This document shows positions 32,040 through 42,605 of a DNA stretch of 64,000 bases, one piece after another; the first letter of the stretch is position 1; each line of letters opens with the position of its first letter. Location of the stretch: NCBI GenBank assembly GCA_947652605.1, contig OX393576.1, positions 15,774,575 to 15,838,574 of the forward strand, given 5' to 3'. Source of the DNA: Elmis aenea. Taxonomy: Eukaryota; Arthropoda; Insecta; Coleoptera; Elmidae. A program made the translations under genes and the position numbers. Under the pieces are notes generated by a model, which had not been told where the DNA came from, did no database searches, and saw nothing but the letters and a program-made list of their open reading frames with translations.

Positions 32040-34800
32040 CATTTTAAAATTTATAATATAAATATGCCGAGAGTTCGCTCGCAAAAATAAAAACATCTCG
32101 GTTTACAAGAAAATTCGTAACTCCGTTATTAGCGTCCCGAAAATTTTGATTTGGTGTTTAAAATGTAGCTATAAGACTGGCGCATTCAACGATGTAAAGA
32201 AAGTGTGAATAAAACACTTTTTGATATCATCCACGGCCGTCTGAAAAAGGTCCGGCAATATGCCGAGAGTTCGCTCGCAAAAATAAAACATCTCGGTCTA
32301 CAAAAAAATTCGTAACTCCGTTATTAGCGGACCGAAAATTTTGATTTGGTGTTTAAAATGTAGCTATAAGACTGGCGCATCCAACGATGTAAAGAAAGTG
32401 TAAATAAAACACTTTTTGATATCATCCACGGCCGTCTGAAAAAGGTCCGGCAATATGCCGAGAGTTCACTCGCAAAAATAAAAACATCTCGGTCTACAAA
32501 AAAATTCGTAACTCCGTTATTAGCGGACCGAAAATTTTGATTCGGTGTTTGAAATGTAGCTAAAAGACTGGCGCATCCAACGATGTAAAGAAAGTGTCAA
32601 TAGAACACTTTTTGATATTATCCACGGCCGTCTGAAAAAGGTCCGGCAATATGCCGAGAGTTCGCTCGCAAAAATAAAAACATCTCGGTCTACAAAAAAA
32701 TTCGTAACTCCGTTATTAGCGGACCGAAAATTTTGATTCGGTGTTTGAAATGTAGCTAAAAGACTGGCGCATCCAACGATGTAAAGAAAGTGTAAATAAA
32801 ACACTTTTTGATATCATCCACGGCCGTCTGAAAAAGGTCCGGCAATATGCCGAGAGTTCGCTCGCAAAAATAAAAACATCTCGGTCTACAAAAAAATTCG
32901 TAACTCCGTTATTAGCGGACCGAAAATTTTGATTTGGTGTTTAAAATGTAGCTAAAAGACTGGCGCATCCAACGATGTAAAGAAAGTGTAAATAAAACAC
33001 TTTTTGATATCATCCACGGCTGTCTGAAAACGGTCCGGCAATATGCCGAGAGTTCACTCGCAAAAATAAAAACATCTCGGTTTACAAAAAAATTCGTAAC
33101 TCCGTTATTAGCGGACCGAAAATTTTGATTCGGTGTTTGAAATGTAGCTAAAAGACTGGCGCATCCAACGATGTAAAGAAAGTGTAAATAAAACACTTTT
33201 TGATATCATCCACGGCCGTCTGAAAAAGGTCCGGCAATATGCCGAGAGTTCGCTCGCAAAAATAAAAACATCTCGGTCTACAAAAAAATTCGTAACTCCG
33301 TTATTAGCGGACCGAAAATTTTGATTTGGTGTTTAAAATGTAGCTATAAGACTGGCGCATCCAACGATGTAAAGAAAGTGTAAATAAAACACTTTTTGAT
33401 ATCATCCACGGCCGTCTGAAAAAGGTCCGGCAATATGCCGAGAGTTCACTCGCAAAAATAAAAACATCTCGGTCTACAAAAAAATTCGTAACTCCGTTAT
33501 TAGCGGACCGAAAATTTTGATTCGGTGTTTGAAATGTAGCTAAAAGACTGGCGCATCCAACGATGTAAAGAAAGTGTCAATAGAACACTTTTTGATATTA
33601 TCCACGGCCGTCTGAAAAAGGTCCGGCAATATGCCGAGAGTTCGCTCGCAAAAATAAAAACATCTCGGTCTACAAAAAAATTCGTAACTCCGTTATTAGC
33701 GGACCGAAAATTTTGATTCGGTGTTTGAAATGTAGCTAAAAGACTGGCGCATCCAACGATGTAAAGAAAGTGTAAATAAAACACTTTTTGATATCATCCA
33801 CGGCCGTCTGAAAAAGGTCCGGCAATATGCCGAGAGTTCGCTCGCAAAAATAAAAACATCTCGGTCTACAAAAAAATTCGTAACTCCGTTATTAGCGGAC
33901 CGAAAATTTTGATTTGGTGTTTAAAATGTAGCTAAAAGACTGGCGCATCGAACGATGTAAAGAAAGTGTAAATAAAACACTTTTTGATATCATCCACGGC
34001 TGTCTGAAAACGGTCCGGCAATATGCCGAGAGTTCACTCGCAAAAATAAAAACATCTCGGTTTACAAAAAAATTCGTAACTCCGTTATTAGCGGACCGAA
34101 AATTTTGATTCGGTGTTTGAAATGTAGCTAAAAGACTGGCGCATCCAACGATGTAAAGAAAGTGTAAATAAAACACTTTTTGATATCATCCACGGCCGTC
34201 TGAAAAAGGTCCGGCAATATGCCGAGAGTTCGCTCGCAAAAATAAAAACATCTCGGTCTACAAAAAAATTCGTAACTCCGTTATTAGCGGACCGAAAATT
34301 TTGATTTGGTGTTTAAAATGTAGCTAAAAGACTGTCGCATCGAACGATGTAAAGAAAGTGCAAATAAAACACTTTTTGATATCATCCACGGCTGTCTGAA
34401 AACGGTCCGGCAATATGCCGAGAGTTCACTCGCAAAAATAAAAACATCTCGGTTTACAAAAAAATTCGTAACTCCGTTATTAGCGTCCCGAAAATTTTGA
34501 TTCGGTGTTTAAAATGTAGCTAAAAGACTGGCGCATCCAACGATGTAAAGAAAGTGTAAATAAAACACTTTTTCATATCATCCACGACCGTCTGAAAAAG
34601 GTCCAGCAATATGCCGAGAGTTCGCTCGCAAAAATAAAAACATCTCGGTCTACGAAAAAATTCGTAACCCCGTTATTAGCGTCCCGAAAATTTTGATTCG
34701 GTGTTTAAAATGTAGCTAAAAGACTGGCGCATCGAACGATGTAAAGACAGTGCAAATAAAACACTTTTTGATATCATCCACGGCCGTCTGAAAAAGGTCC
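32040..34800. repeat. 14-copy 196-bp satellite array with 5-unit higher-order repeat
   Basis: CCGAGAGTTCRCTCGCAAAA begins units near 32064, 32261, 32457, 32652, 32848, 33044, 33240, 33436, 33632, 33828, 34026, 34224, 34418 and 34614, so the period is about 196. Diagnostic variants (GCTCGC/ACTCGC, TTTGGTGTTTAAA/TTCGGTGTTTGAA, TCAATAGAAC, GGCTGTCTGAAAACGG) occur in the same order in units 2-6 and 7-11, defining a 980-bp higher-order repeat. Each unit holds the hairpins CGGCAATATGCCG and CCGAGA...TCTCGG. Edge units differ most (GCGTCCCG replaces GCGGACCG in units 1, 13 and 14). The array ends in CTGAAAAAGGTCC next to unique hAT sequence. Confidence 0.95.
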
Positions 34801-34979
34801 TTTCAAAAGGTCATACTTGTGATACCTGTCATACTTGTGATCGCGTTGGCTTTGAGATTGTGTAGGGAAAAAATCAAAGTTTGTTATAGTTTTTAATCAA
34901 GGAAAACTGGAAAAAAGAAAAGGTGCTAATAAAGAGAGAGAGAGAGAAAAGGCTAAAAGCACGAAGTTGCTAATAAAAA

Positions 34980-35765
34980 AATCAAGTTAAGTGATTTGTT
35001 TGCTTTAGCTTCTAAAGTTAGTGCACCTGATGTTGAAAAATCAGTGATCAAGAATAGCATTCATCAAATTCGACAAAAGAAGACAATCTAAACTGCCCCA
35101 TTGAAACGGACAAAATTGAAACGTCGATTATCAACGCAAAGTCTTCATGTTCAAGTCTAACTTACCAAGTAACAAATATTTTGAATGCTTAACAGCTAGT
35201 TATTTCACAAAACCAACAAGTCAAAATTTTGAGTATTTTTTTAACAAAGATACCTGTCAGCCAACTATTGGTGATGTAACTTATTGGCCATTTAAGCCAA
35301 ATGTTTTATTTTACAGAAATGATAAAATAAGCAGACGATGGTTATCATATTGTTTAGAAAAAGAATCTCTATTTTGTTCCGTGTGCTTGGCATACAGTGA
35401 TAAGAACGATTGTCCGTTTGTAAATGATGGAATGAAAGATGACTGGAAGCATACTCTGCAACGTGCTAAAGAACATGAAAATAATAAGATCCATGAAAAT
35501 TGTGTTTATAGGCATATGCTTAAACTTAAAAGTAAAGATATTTATGGTTTAATATTCTCAAATGAAGGCAGCTTACGTCAAAAAAAAAATGCTCTTGAAC
35601 GCAAGCAAGTATTGGAAAGAATTATAGATGTAAAACTAATTGGAAAAAGGGGTTTAGCTTTTCGGGCTCACAGGAATCTGCTAATTCACTTTCATTAGAG
35701 CATAATGAGACTGAACATGGAATTTTTTTAGAAATAATTTTATTATTATCTAAATATGAAAACAT
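34980..35765 (+). pseudogene. ZMYM1-like hAT transposase, N-terminal half
   Basis: An open frame at 35147-35698 encodes the TTF-type zinc-finger region: YWPFKPNVLFYRND, RRWLSYCLEKESLFCSVCLA, then W..TL.RAKEHENNKIHE. The Cys-x2-Cys and His-rich order (CSVC ... HE...H) is typical of the N-terminal finger of ZMYM1/hAT transposases. A one-base loss near 35670 moves the continuation to another frame, where RESANSLSLEH and GIFLEIILLLSKYENILK follow up to about 35765. Similarity stops there, before the catalytic domain, at the junction with the oppositely oriented C-terminal half. The start is unclear; weak coding sequence precedes 35147. Non-functional. Confidence 0.75.
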
Positions 35766-37759
35766 TTTAAAATTAAATTTTTTTGGGTCATTCTTTTTTT
35801 TGGGGGCCGGTCTAGCAGGTTTTTCCCGGGCCGGTTGAATTTCCCGCTACTGCCTGCTAACCGATCTTGAGACATGGATGACCTTAAGTAATTTTTTATT
35901 TTTTGTAATTTCGAGAAAGATCTTTCGGTAAAAGCTACTGTTACGGGCAAAGTTAAAAAAATCGTAGAGCAATGGTTACAGTTCCAAATACACACTCCAA
36001 ATTGTTGGCACAAATAAAATTTAATATGTCAATTAATTGTATCTGAATAAGTTTTAAGATCTTCAAAGTCACCTTAAACCTTAAATTCATCAAATAATTC
36101 TAATGCACTTATATTCTTGTCTGTACCATCCCATCCGTAAGTATACTTTCGATGCGTTACGTTTTCTTAAAATTTCTTTGTCCATATCGTTGTGATTTTT
36201 AAGTTGGCTACTGTCTTCTAAAGAGTTCAGTACTGTTTCTAAAATGGCATTTAAAAAAAAATTAATTTATCTTTAAGATCAATCGGTGTTTCATCGGCAG
36301 ATTCGTAAATAAATTGTTTCTTTATATTACGTCTTCATATATTTATTGATAGAATAAATTTTGGTGCAATTTCTAACTCTGTAGCTAGTTCTTTTGCAGA
36401 TTCAAAAATTTCATTAAAACCCTTATCTGTTCTTAATTCCTTTGTGAAACATATTAAATTGTCTAATGCATTTAATGCACTTTTTAAATACTGCTTAACA
36501 CCTTGTAGCATTTTATTTACCACATTTACTCTGCTCAATACTTCATACCATAAAATAGGAGAACAAATAAATTTGAAATTTTCAATTTTTTTAGCTAAAC
36601 TTTGTACCTCATGTCGACTTTGTAGTCGTTATTATTATTTTCAAAACTTTCTATTAATGTGTCGTATATTTTCCATATTCCATATCTCAATGGTCGTAGT
36701 GCTTCAACTCTAGATTCCCATCTAGTTGCAGACAAAGGTTTTATTGCTAATTTTGATAAATTATTTTTTTAAATGTCCCATCTCTTAGTAGAACTACTAA
36801 AAAAATTATAAAGTTCTTAAATGACGTAAGAAAAACTAATTGTTTCAAAATTCATTTTCGCGGCATCATTCACAACTAGTGATGCCGCCGAGACGAGAAA
36901 TTTCTCGATCTCGTCTCGTCTCGTCTCGAAAAGTCGAGACGAGACTAGACTTTTTCTCGTCTCGACAATTCGCGGCGAGACGAGATTTCAAGACCCGAGA
37001 TCTCGACGAGACGAGACGAGACTCGAGAATCTCGACTTTTTTAAAATTTGTTATTTAAATATTTAACGTTGTATTTTATGTTTTATTAGAGTAAATAATC
37101 ATATTATTTCATTATTGTTGGTAATCAAATGTTTATATACTAAAATAGTTGATAGTTATTGCCGATCAACCTTGCATTTATATTTTCTTAATTGTAATAA
37201 TATTTATAATTTATAAAAACATGATATTAATTACATTTTTGTAATTATTTTATTAATTTTATTGCAAAAAGATATTATTGTAAAAATGTATTAATAATAA
37301 TTAAGAAGTTATAAATTACTTTTATTATCGCAATACTGAAAATATATACGCAGTGTTGATAGGTAATAATCATTATGACTTATTTTAAGTATTCGTGTAG
37401 TGTAGGTAAATACCAAATAAACAGATTTACAAATATTTCTTTCGCTATGCACAGGAAATATAAAAATTAATTAATTGAATGTTGTATATTGTTATTTTTT
37501 AAATAAATTCTGGCGTATGGCAAATATATAAATGATATATTTTTAACAGAATATCTACATTATTTTAAATAAATATTTCGCACAATCAACACGGTGCGAG
37601 AAGCTATAATATAACAAATTTATCGCAAATAAGTCAATTCCTAAAGTACTTTCATTCTTTTTAACAACAGAATAACGCAATTACACTTCATTCTTTCATT
37701 ATTTATTTTAAAATCGAAATATGTAGAATATTTTTCATGAAGATTTTCTTTTATTATTA

Positions 37760-38038
37760 CATTGGAGTTCTTACTATCTTGTTTTGATGTTTCACCAACT
37801 TTTAAATTTTTTTTAGTCTTTCCTTTTTTTTCCTTTTTTTCGTTTTTCTGATGTTTTTGTTAACATTTCTGGGGGTGCAGGACTATCATCGCTTTCTAAA
37901 TCTAAAGGTTCATAAGATTTATCTTTTACACTGTCGTCGTCATCTGTTTCTTCAGTAGGTACCGCTAATATGTGTATCATTATTTGGTTTCCGAAAATAT
38001 TTAGTTATATTTGAAACTGAATCACCGCTACGTTTCAT
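37760..38038 (-). pseudogene. N-terminal transposase fragment of the nested hAT-type element
   Basis: Starting at ATG 38038 the minus strand reads MKRSGDSVSNITKYFRKPNN, then after a frameshift TEETDDDDSVKDKSYEPLDL and a lysine-rich stretch. A start of the form MKR...ITKYF followed by an acidic/basic linker is common at the N terminus of hAT transposases. The catalytic part is absent, so this looks like a deletion derivative. Confidence 0.45.
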
Positions 38039-38482
38039 TTTGCCGGTTATTTAAATAATAACATTACGCAAAACTCACTAACTAGCTTTTTAGTAAATAA
38101 TATACCCTTATCGACCGAAGACGAACTAGATAGTAACACCTTTTGCGCTATACAGAGGAGGCTGATGCAATCGTGTTTGTGGGAATCCCCGACTTTTGTT
38201 TGTAATTTTACGTCTACCAATTCTTAATTTGTATAGATTATTCTATTGGAAGATAATTTACACAATTTTGTTTTAAATTTTTGGTGTATTGCGGTAGTTC
38301 TTAAAAAGAAAGGTACTAAAATCAGTACTAACTACTGTTAAGATTAAAATGTATAACAATTATATATAAGCGAGTGTACCTATATATAAACTGCAGGTAT
38401 TTTGACAACTGAAAATATTTTATTACCTATTTAAAAAGCACTTACTTAATTGAAGAAATAGGTATAACATGTATTTATTTAA

Positions 38483-38764
38483 CCCTTAACCGCCCAGTAG
38501 TGTCCAACGGACACATTTTCAAATTGATTTGCATACAGAATCAAAAGAGTTTATTTTATTGCGAAATCATTTTGTCTGTTTAGAACATTCCAAAACAAGC
38601 ATAATTTGTGTCAATTGTTTTAATAAATAATAATGTTTATTACGTGTAATAAAAAAAAAACGTTTTTCTACTTTATTTTAATGAAATATTGAAGATTTTG
38701 AGATGCGTGTCCATTGGACACTACTGGGCAGTTACGATGCAAAAGCTTACTGGGCGGTTAAGGG
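38483..38764. mobile_element. 282-bp piggyBac-like MITE, TTAA-flanked
   Basis: CCCTTAACCGCCCAGTA at the left is mirrored perfectly at the right end (TACTGGGCGGTTAAGGG). TTAA flanks both sides (38479-38482 and 38765-38768). Subterminal palindromes GTGTCCAACGGACAC and GTGTCCATTGGACAC lie near each end. Start CCC and TTAA target are the piggyBac signature. It is the innermost layer of the nest. Confidence 0.9.
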
Positions 38765-39377
38765 TTAAATGCAGTAGGTACCTATTAAAATTACCTAAAT
38801 AAACAAAAAATATTCGAGACGAGACGAGATTCTCGGCCTCGAGACGAGATTTTTGTAGTCGAGAAATCCTCGAGACGAGACAAGGCAAATTTCTCGTCTC
38901 GAAAATTCGAGACGAGACGAGACTTGGCTATTTCTCGTCTCGTCTCGTCTCGCGGCATCACTATTCACAACTAAATTCAACGAATGCACGGAATAAAGAG
39001 AGCCCTGGGATTTAAATTTTGAATATGCTTTTGAACTCCTTTATTTTTACCTGTCATATTTGCGCCGTTATCGTAGCTTTGTCATCTCATATCACTTACA
39101 TTTAAATTGAAATCACAGAGCTTTGCCCACTCTGATTAGCCGAGTTCTGTGGTGGCGAGCGGTTCAAATCTATTTCCTGTGTAATTTGTCGAATGGAAGC
39201 CCCATTCATACTGGCACGTGTTTTAAATTTATTTTTATTCTAGATTATTTGAAATAAATTCGCTTTGACGTTAAATTTGGTTGACATTTTAAAATTTTAT
39301 TTAAAGAAATAATCTTGTAAGGCGCCCTGATGCTGTGCATCACTTGCATCGTGCCTTGGACCGGCCCTGCGCATTAC

Positions 39378-40640
39378 CCTCTTTAACTGTTTTTTGATGC
39401 GTATCAACCATTTGAAGATTGTGATTCTTTATTTGTTAAAAGTTATAATAACATTTAAACATGAATATGTATCTTTATCATTAACACAGCATAAGAGCGG
39501 ATATTCAAGTGACAGAACTCGATATGTTATTTAGTTATGGTTTCTTACCTGCCATTGAAGTCTTCTCACAAATCAAGTTCACTCTGACACAGGAACCGCC
39601 TTTTCAAATTTCTCACGGTTAATTTATTTTTTACTTGGCTTTTGATTTATAACTCCTATGATATGATTTGTTATGTTAATTTTAAACTATAAAAATTCTG
39701 TATTTAATTAGTATTATTTGAATTTATAATGAGCATTTTAATAACAATGGAAAACCTGCGTTTTGTTTAGAATGGTGTAATGATATTTATTACATAATTT
39801 AAAATTTATGAAGTGTGAATTCGAAATGCCTTTGGCACCGAACGAATGTCTTATAGACGAGGAATTTGTGCAGGAGATTCTGTGGACGTTTTAAATACTA
39901 AAATTATAATTTCGCAAAATAGTTATCGGAATTTTTGAAAATCGCGTGCTTACACGACTACGGAGCTATATAAACTGAGAAATACTTTTGAATTTGTTTA
40001 TTTTGTGAACTCTTTCGGATGTTAAAATATAAGAATGTGGGTGTTGGGACTTTGAAACGAGGAAGTGCCAATGGCTCACGCAGGCTTGTAAAAAGCTCGT
40101 ATAAAGCACATAAAGTTAACAACAGTTACACCAAATGTAAGTTTACAATGCAGTTTGTTGCGAACTATAGCGCACGAGGTCGTTTCTGTCGTAAAATGGA
40201 ATTAGTTTAACACCGCTCTAAACGAAGGCTACACCTTGCCATTAAATAAATAACACACTGAGTTTACTTACTTAAATTACCCTTGTATTTTATTTAAATA
40301 ATATTACCAACACAAAATTATTACAGTAATATATTTTCTAGATCACTTTGGATATATTTTGCGTACTCAAGTGCTCACAAATGTCTAAAAATTAAAGTAA
40401 ATACGAAAAATTTTAATTTTATATAATATACCTGTGACACAGATATGAAGTAAAGTTTGTATGTAAAAGCATTAATTGTATACGTTACATTTACTAATCA
40501 TTAAAAATCAACAATAAAACAAATACATTATGGTTTTCGTCAGATTAGTTTGAGGTGGATTAAGTTTCAGTATCAAACAAGGGATGCGTTGTCAGTTCAT
40601 TTTTTTTTCTCGGTAGTTATAAAGGGTGTCCCAACAAGAG
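39378..40640. other. Intergenic, AT-rich
   Basis: No gene supported. A 63-codon open frame at 40019-40210 has no recognisable motif. AAAGGGTGTCCCAAC at 40621 may mark the end of the following mariner-like element. Confidence 0.4.
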
Positions 40641-40689
40641 AGGAAAATTTAATTTTGCCGCCATTTTTGCTGTTGTGCTGTGACAGTCA

Positions 40690-41650
40690 AACCCTTATGA
40701 CGATTCGTAAATTTCGTTCAATTTTGGGTTATCAAAAATGTTCCAAGTGCATCTATTGTGAGAAGAATAATCAGAAAATCGAGGAGACTGAGTCGATTAC
40801 TGATGTTAGACCATCGACACGTGTTCTTCCAGGTCGTTCAGCACAAAACATCACGGTTGTTCGCCAAAATGTGGCATCGTGTTCAAGAATTAAACATTTC
40901 AAGAAGCACTATGCAGCGTATTCTCAAGAAAGATTTGCGTCTTCATGCCTACAAAATCCAACTGACTCAACAACTCAAGCCTAGAGACAGCGAAGAGTTC
41001 GTCATTGGGTCATTGAACTACAACAAGTGAACGGTGAGTTTTCCAACAAAATCATCTTTAGCGATGAGGTACATTTTTATGTTGATGGCTTTGTACACAA
41101 GCAAAATTGCCGCATTTGGAGCGATGAAAACCCACATGTGTTTCATGAAAAGGAAATTCTCCCCAAACGTGTCACTGTTTGGTGTGGATTTTGAGCTGGA
41201 TGCATCATTGGACCATTTTTCTTCGAAGACGCTACCACGAATGCACAGTCGATGGCGAACGGTATCGGGGCATGATACCCCAGTTTTTTGTGCCTCAAAT
41301 GGATGGTATGGATCTCGAAGACATGTGCCACTTGCCACACATAACGTAAAACAATGGCATAATTGCACGAGACATTTCCTGGTCGTGTAATCTCTCGTTT
41401 GGGCGACCAGAATTAGCCACCTAGGTCGTACGATTTAACGCCTTTTGGACTTTTTTCTCTGGGGTTTTTTGAATTCAAAAGTTTATGTCAACGAGCCAAT
41501 GACCACGCAAGCCCTTAAGGAGGAGATTAGACGCTGTATCACTGAAATCCAGCCACAGTTATGCCAAACCGTGATTGTAAATTTCGTCAAAAGAACGAAA
41601 ATGTGACAGCAAAGCCGAGGAGGGCATTTATCAGATGTGTTGTTCCGTAC
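40690..41650 (+). pseudogene. Tc1/mariner-like transposase pseudogene
   Basis: Traces in order: RRIIRKFEETGSITD-type helix-turn-helix (near 40758-40800), ISRSTMQRILKKDLRLHAYK (near 40890-40955), FSNKIIFSDEVHFYVDGFVH with the first catalytic D (near 41040-41100), NCRIWSDENPHVFHEKEILP, RVTVWCGFWA, the region ATCHT, PGRVISRLGDQN.PPRSYDLTP (near 41375-41440), and EEIRRCITEIQPQL-like sequence near 41520-41560, the last pieces spread over several frames. This is a full-length transposase in outline, with many shifts and stops. The CHT and PPRS.DLTP motifs resemble a widespread insect branch annotated as Tc3/mariner-like. Terminal repeats were not resolved. Confidence 0.8.
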
Positions 41651-41814
41651 ATAATTCCCACATGTCTACTTTATGATTAAATCAAAAATTCGGTATTTTC
41701 TCAACAAAAAAAAAACTATGTTTTGTTTACAATTTAAATTTTTTTGCTCTTGTTGTGTCATTAAAGAAGTAAAACAAAAAATGATAAAAATTAACATAAT
41801 TGAGCTAATGTTCG

Positions 41815-42605
41815 TAGACGACGACATGGTATTAGTCGCAGAATAAGAAAATACTTTAAAACCTAGAACCTCTTAACCAGGCATTGGAAATAATCAATAT
41901 GAAAATAAATATAGACACTTATAGACACAACCAAAACTATGATCGTCTCAACAGAGAACACAGGGCACAGCATTACTTTAGATGGGCTTAGTATGAAACA
42001 GGTACATAACTTTAAATATTAAGGAGTGATAATGTTAATAATGGAGATATGGACAAGGAAATAGGCGAAAGAACAGGAAATGGGGGAAGAATATTCAATA
42101 GTTAAGGATCTTTTTTTTGGAAACAGAGAAGTCCCTTAACAAACAAAAGTAGAAGTTGTAAAAAAGTACTAACCCCAGCACTTTTATACGGAAGTAAAAC
42201 GTGGACACTTATAAACAAAAATCGTAGCCGTGTGAATTCAGCAGAAATGGGATTTCAAAGAAACATTCAAGAGAATACCAAAAAAGATCGAATCAGAAAT
42301 GAAACATCTAGAGAACAATAAAAAATAAAAAATCAGTCGAAACAAAAATACAAGAAAGACAGCTGGGACACATTTATAGAATGAAAGAAGAACGGTTAAC
42401 CAGAAAAGTCTATGAAGCAAGGCCACAGGAAGAAAATAAAAGAGATAGACAGAAAAAAACCTGGCAAGACGAAATTGAAAAAGCGGCAAGAGATAGAAAG
42501 ATCAAATGGGAACAGATAAAACAAGATAGCACAAGAGAGAAAGATGCGAATCGGCCATTGTGTTCAGTTTTAAGTTCTTGGGTCCATTCGACAAAATTTT
42601 GAAAC
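41815..42605 (+). pseudogene. Second non-LTR retrotransposon remnant, 3' end
   Basis: FVDDDMVLVAE near 41812 is a degenerate F/YADD box. Then come ALEIINMKINI, FKY.GVI, LTPALLYGSKTWTLINKNRS near 42170-42225, and, in the longest open piece (42381-42602), GHIYRMKEERLTRKVYEARP followed by a Lys/Arg/Glu-rich C terminus. The order matches the remnant at 16.2 kb but the sequences differ, so they are distinct families. Multiple stops; 5' part absent. Confidence 0.7.

Larger units (their letters stand above)
36877..38963. mobile_element. Nested hAT-type element with GAGAC microrepeat ends
   Basis: The ends TAGTGATGCCG and CGGCATCACTA form inverted repeats, flanked by the octamer TTCACAAC (36869-36876 and 38964-38971). 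About 130 bases at each end consist largely of CGAGA/GAGAC/TCTCG microrepeats. Removing the element and one octamer restores an unbroken transposase reading across the site, which confirms the insertion. It contains a fragment of its own transposase near the right side and a piggyBac-like element. Confidence 0.9.
35790..39120 (-). pseudogene. ZMYM1-like hAT transposase, C-terminal half, split by a nested element
   Basis: Read on the minus strand from 39120: DMR.QSYDNGANMTGKNKGV, LNPRALFIPC, LNLVVN, then a 2.09-kb insertion (36877-38963), then DAAKMNFETISFSYV, STKRWDI, the hallmark LSATRWESRVEALRPLRYGI (near 36750-36690), LSRVNVVNKMLQGVKQYL, ATELEIAPKF, and the dimerisation box FLTLPVTVAFTERSFSKLQK with YLRSSMSQDRLAG ending near 35850. 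This is the canonical order of hAT transposases; SYDNGANM and TERSF are diagnostic. Several stops and frameshifts are present. The region carrying the first catalytic aspartate, between the N-terminal half and DNGANM, is missing. Confidence 0.85.
30847..39369. mobile_element. Composite hAT transposon, 8.5 kb, with perfect 8-bp target duplication
   Basis: Left end CAGGGCCGGCCCTAGG (30847) and right end, read inward on the other strand, CAGGGCCGGTCCAAGG (39369) agree at 14 of 16 bases. The identical octamer CGCATTAC flanks them (30839-30846 and 39370-39377), as expected for one hAT insertion. Inside, in order: left terminal region, a dispersed repeat (31.0-31.5 kb), a 196-bp satellite array, a + strand N-terminal half of a ZMYM1-like hAT transposase, the C-terminal half on the - strand, a nested hAT-type element that splits this half, and a piggyBac-like element inside that. 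No intact transposase remains. The opposed halves imply internal inversion or two merged copies. Confidence 0.85.

Noticed and set aside
32520..34176. Four repeated 94-codon minus-strand frames (MFYLHFLYIVGCA...) as a gene family
   Set aside because: They lie wholly in the 196-bp satellite, span about 1.45 units, and 196 is not a multiple of three, so the frame changes each unit. No protein motif.
32040..34800. Hammerhead ribozyme in the satellite unit
   Set aside because: Neither strand of the unit shows the CTGATGA and GAAA core in proper order.
35147..35698. Domesticated host ZMYM1-like gene
   Set aside because: It sits inside hAT terminal repeats, is frameshifted at its end and lacks the rest of the protein in the same orientation.
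36840..37058. Arg/Ser-rich frame near 36.9 kb and its mirror at 38.8 kb
   Set aside because: Both are translations of the GAGAC microrepeat ends of the nested hAT-type element.
40019..40210. 63-codon Lys/Arg/Ser-rich frame
   Set aside because: No motif, no splice or conservation evidence; similar frames are frequent here.
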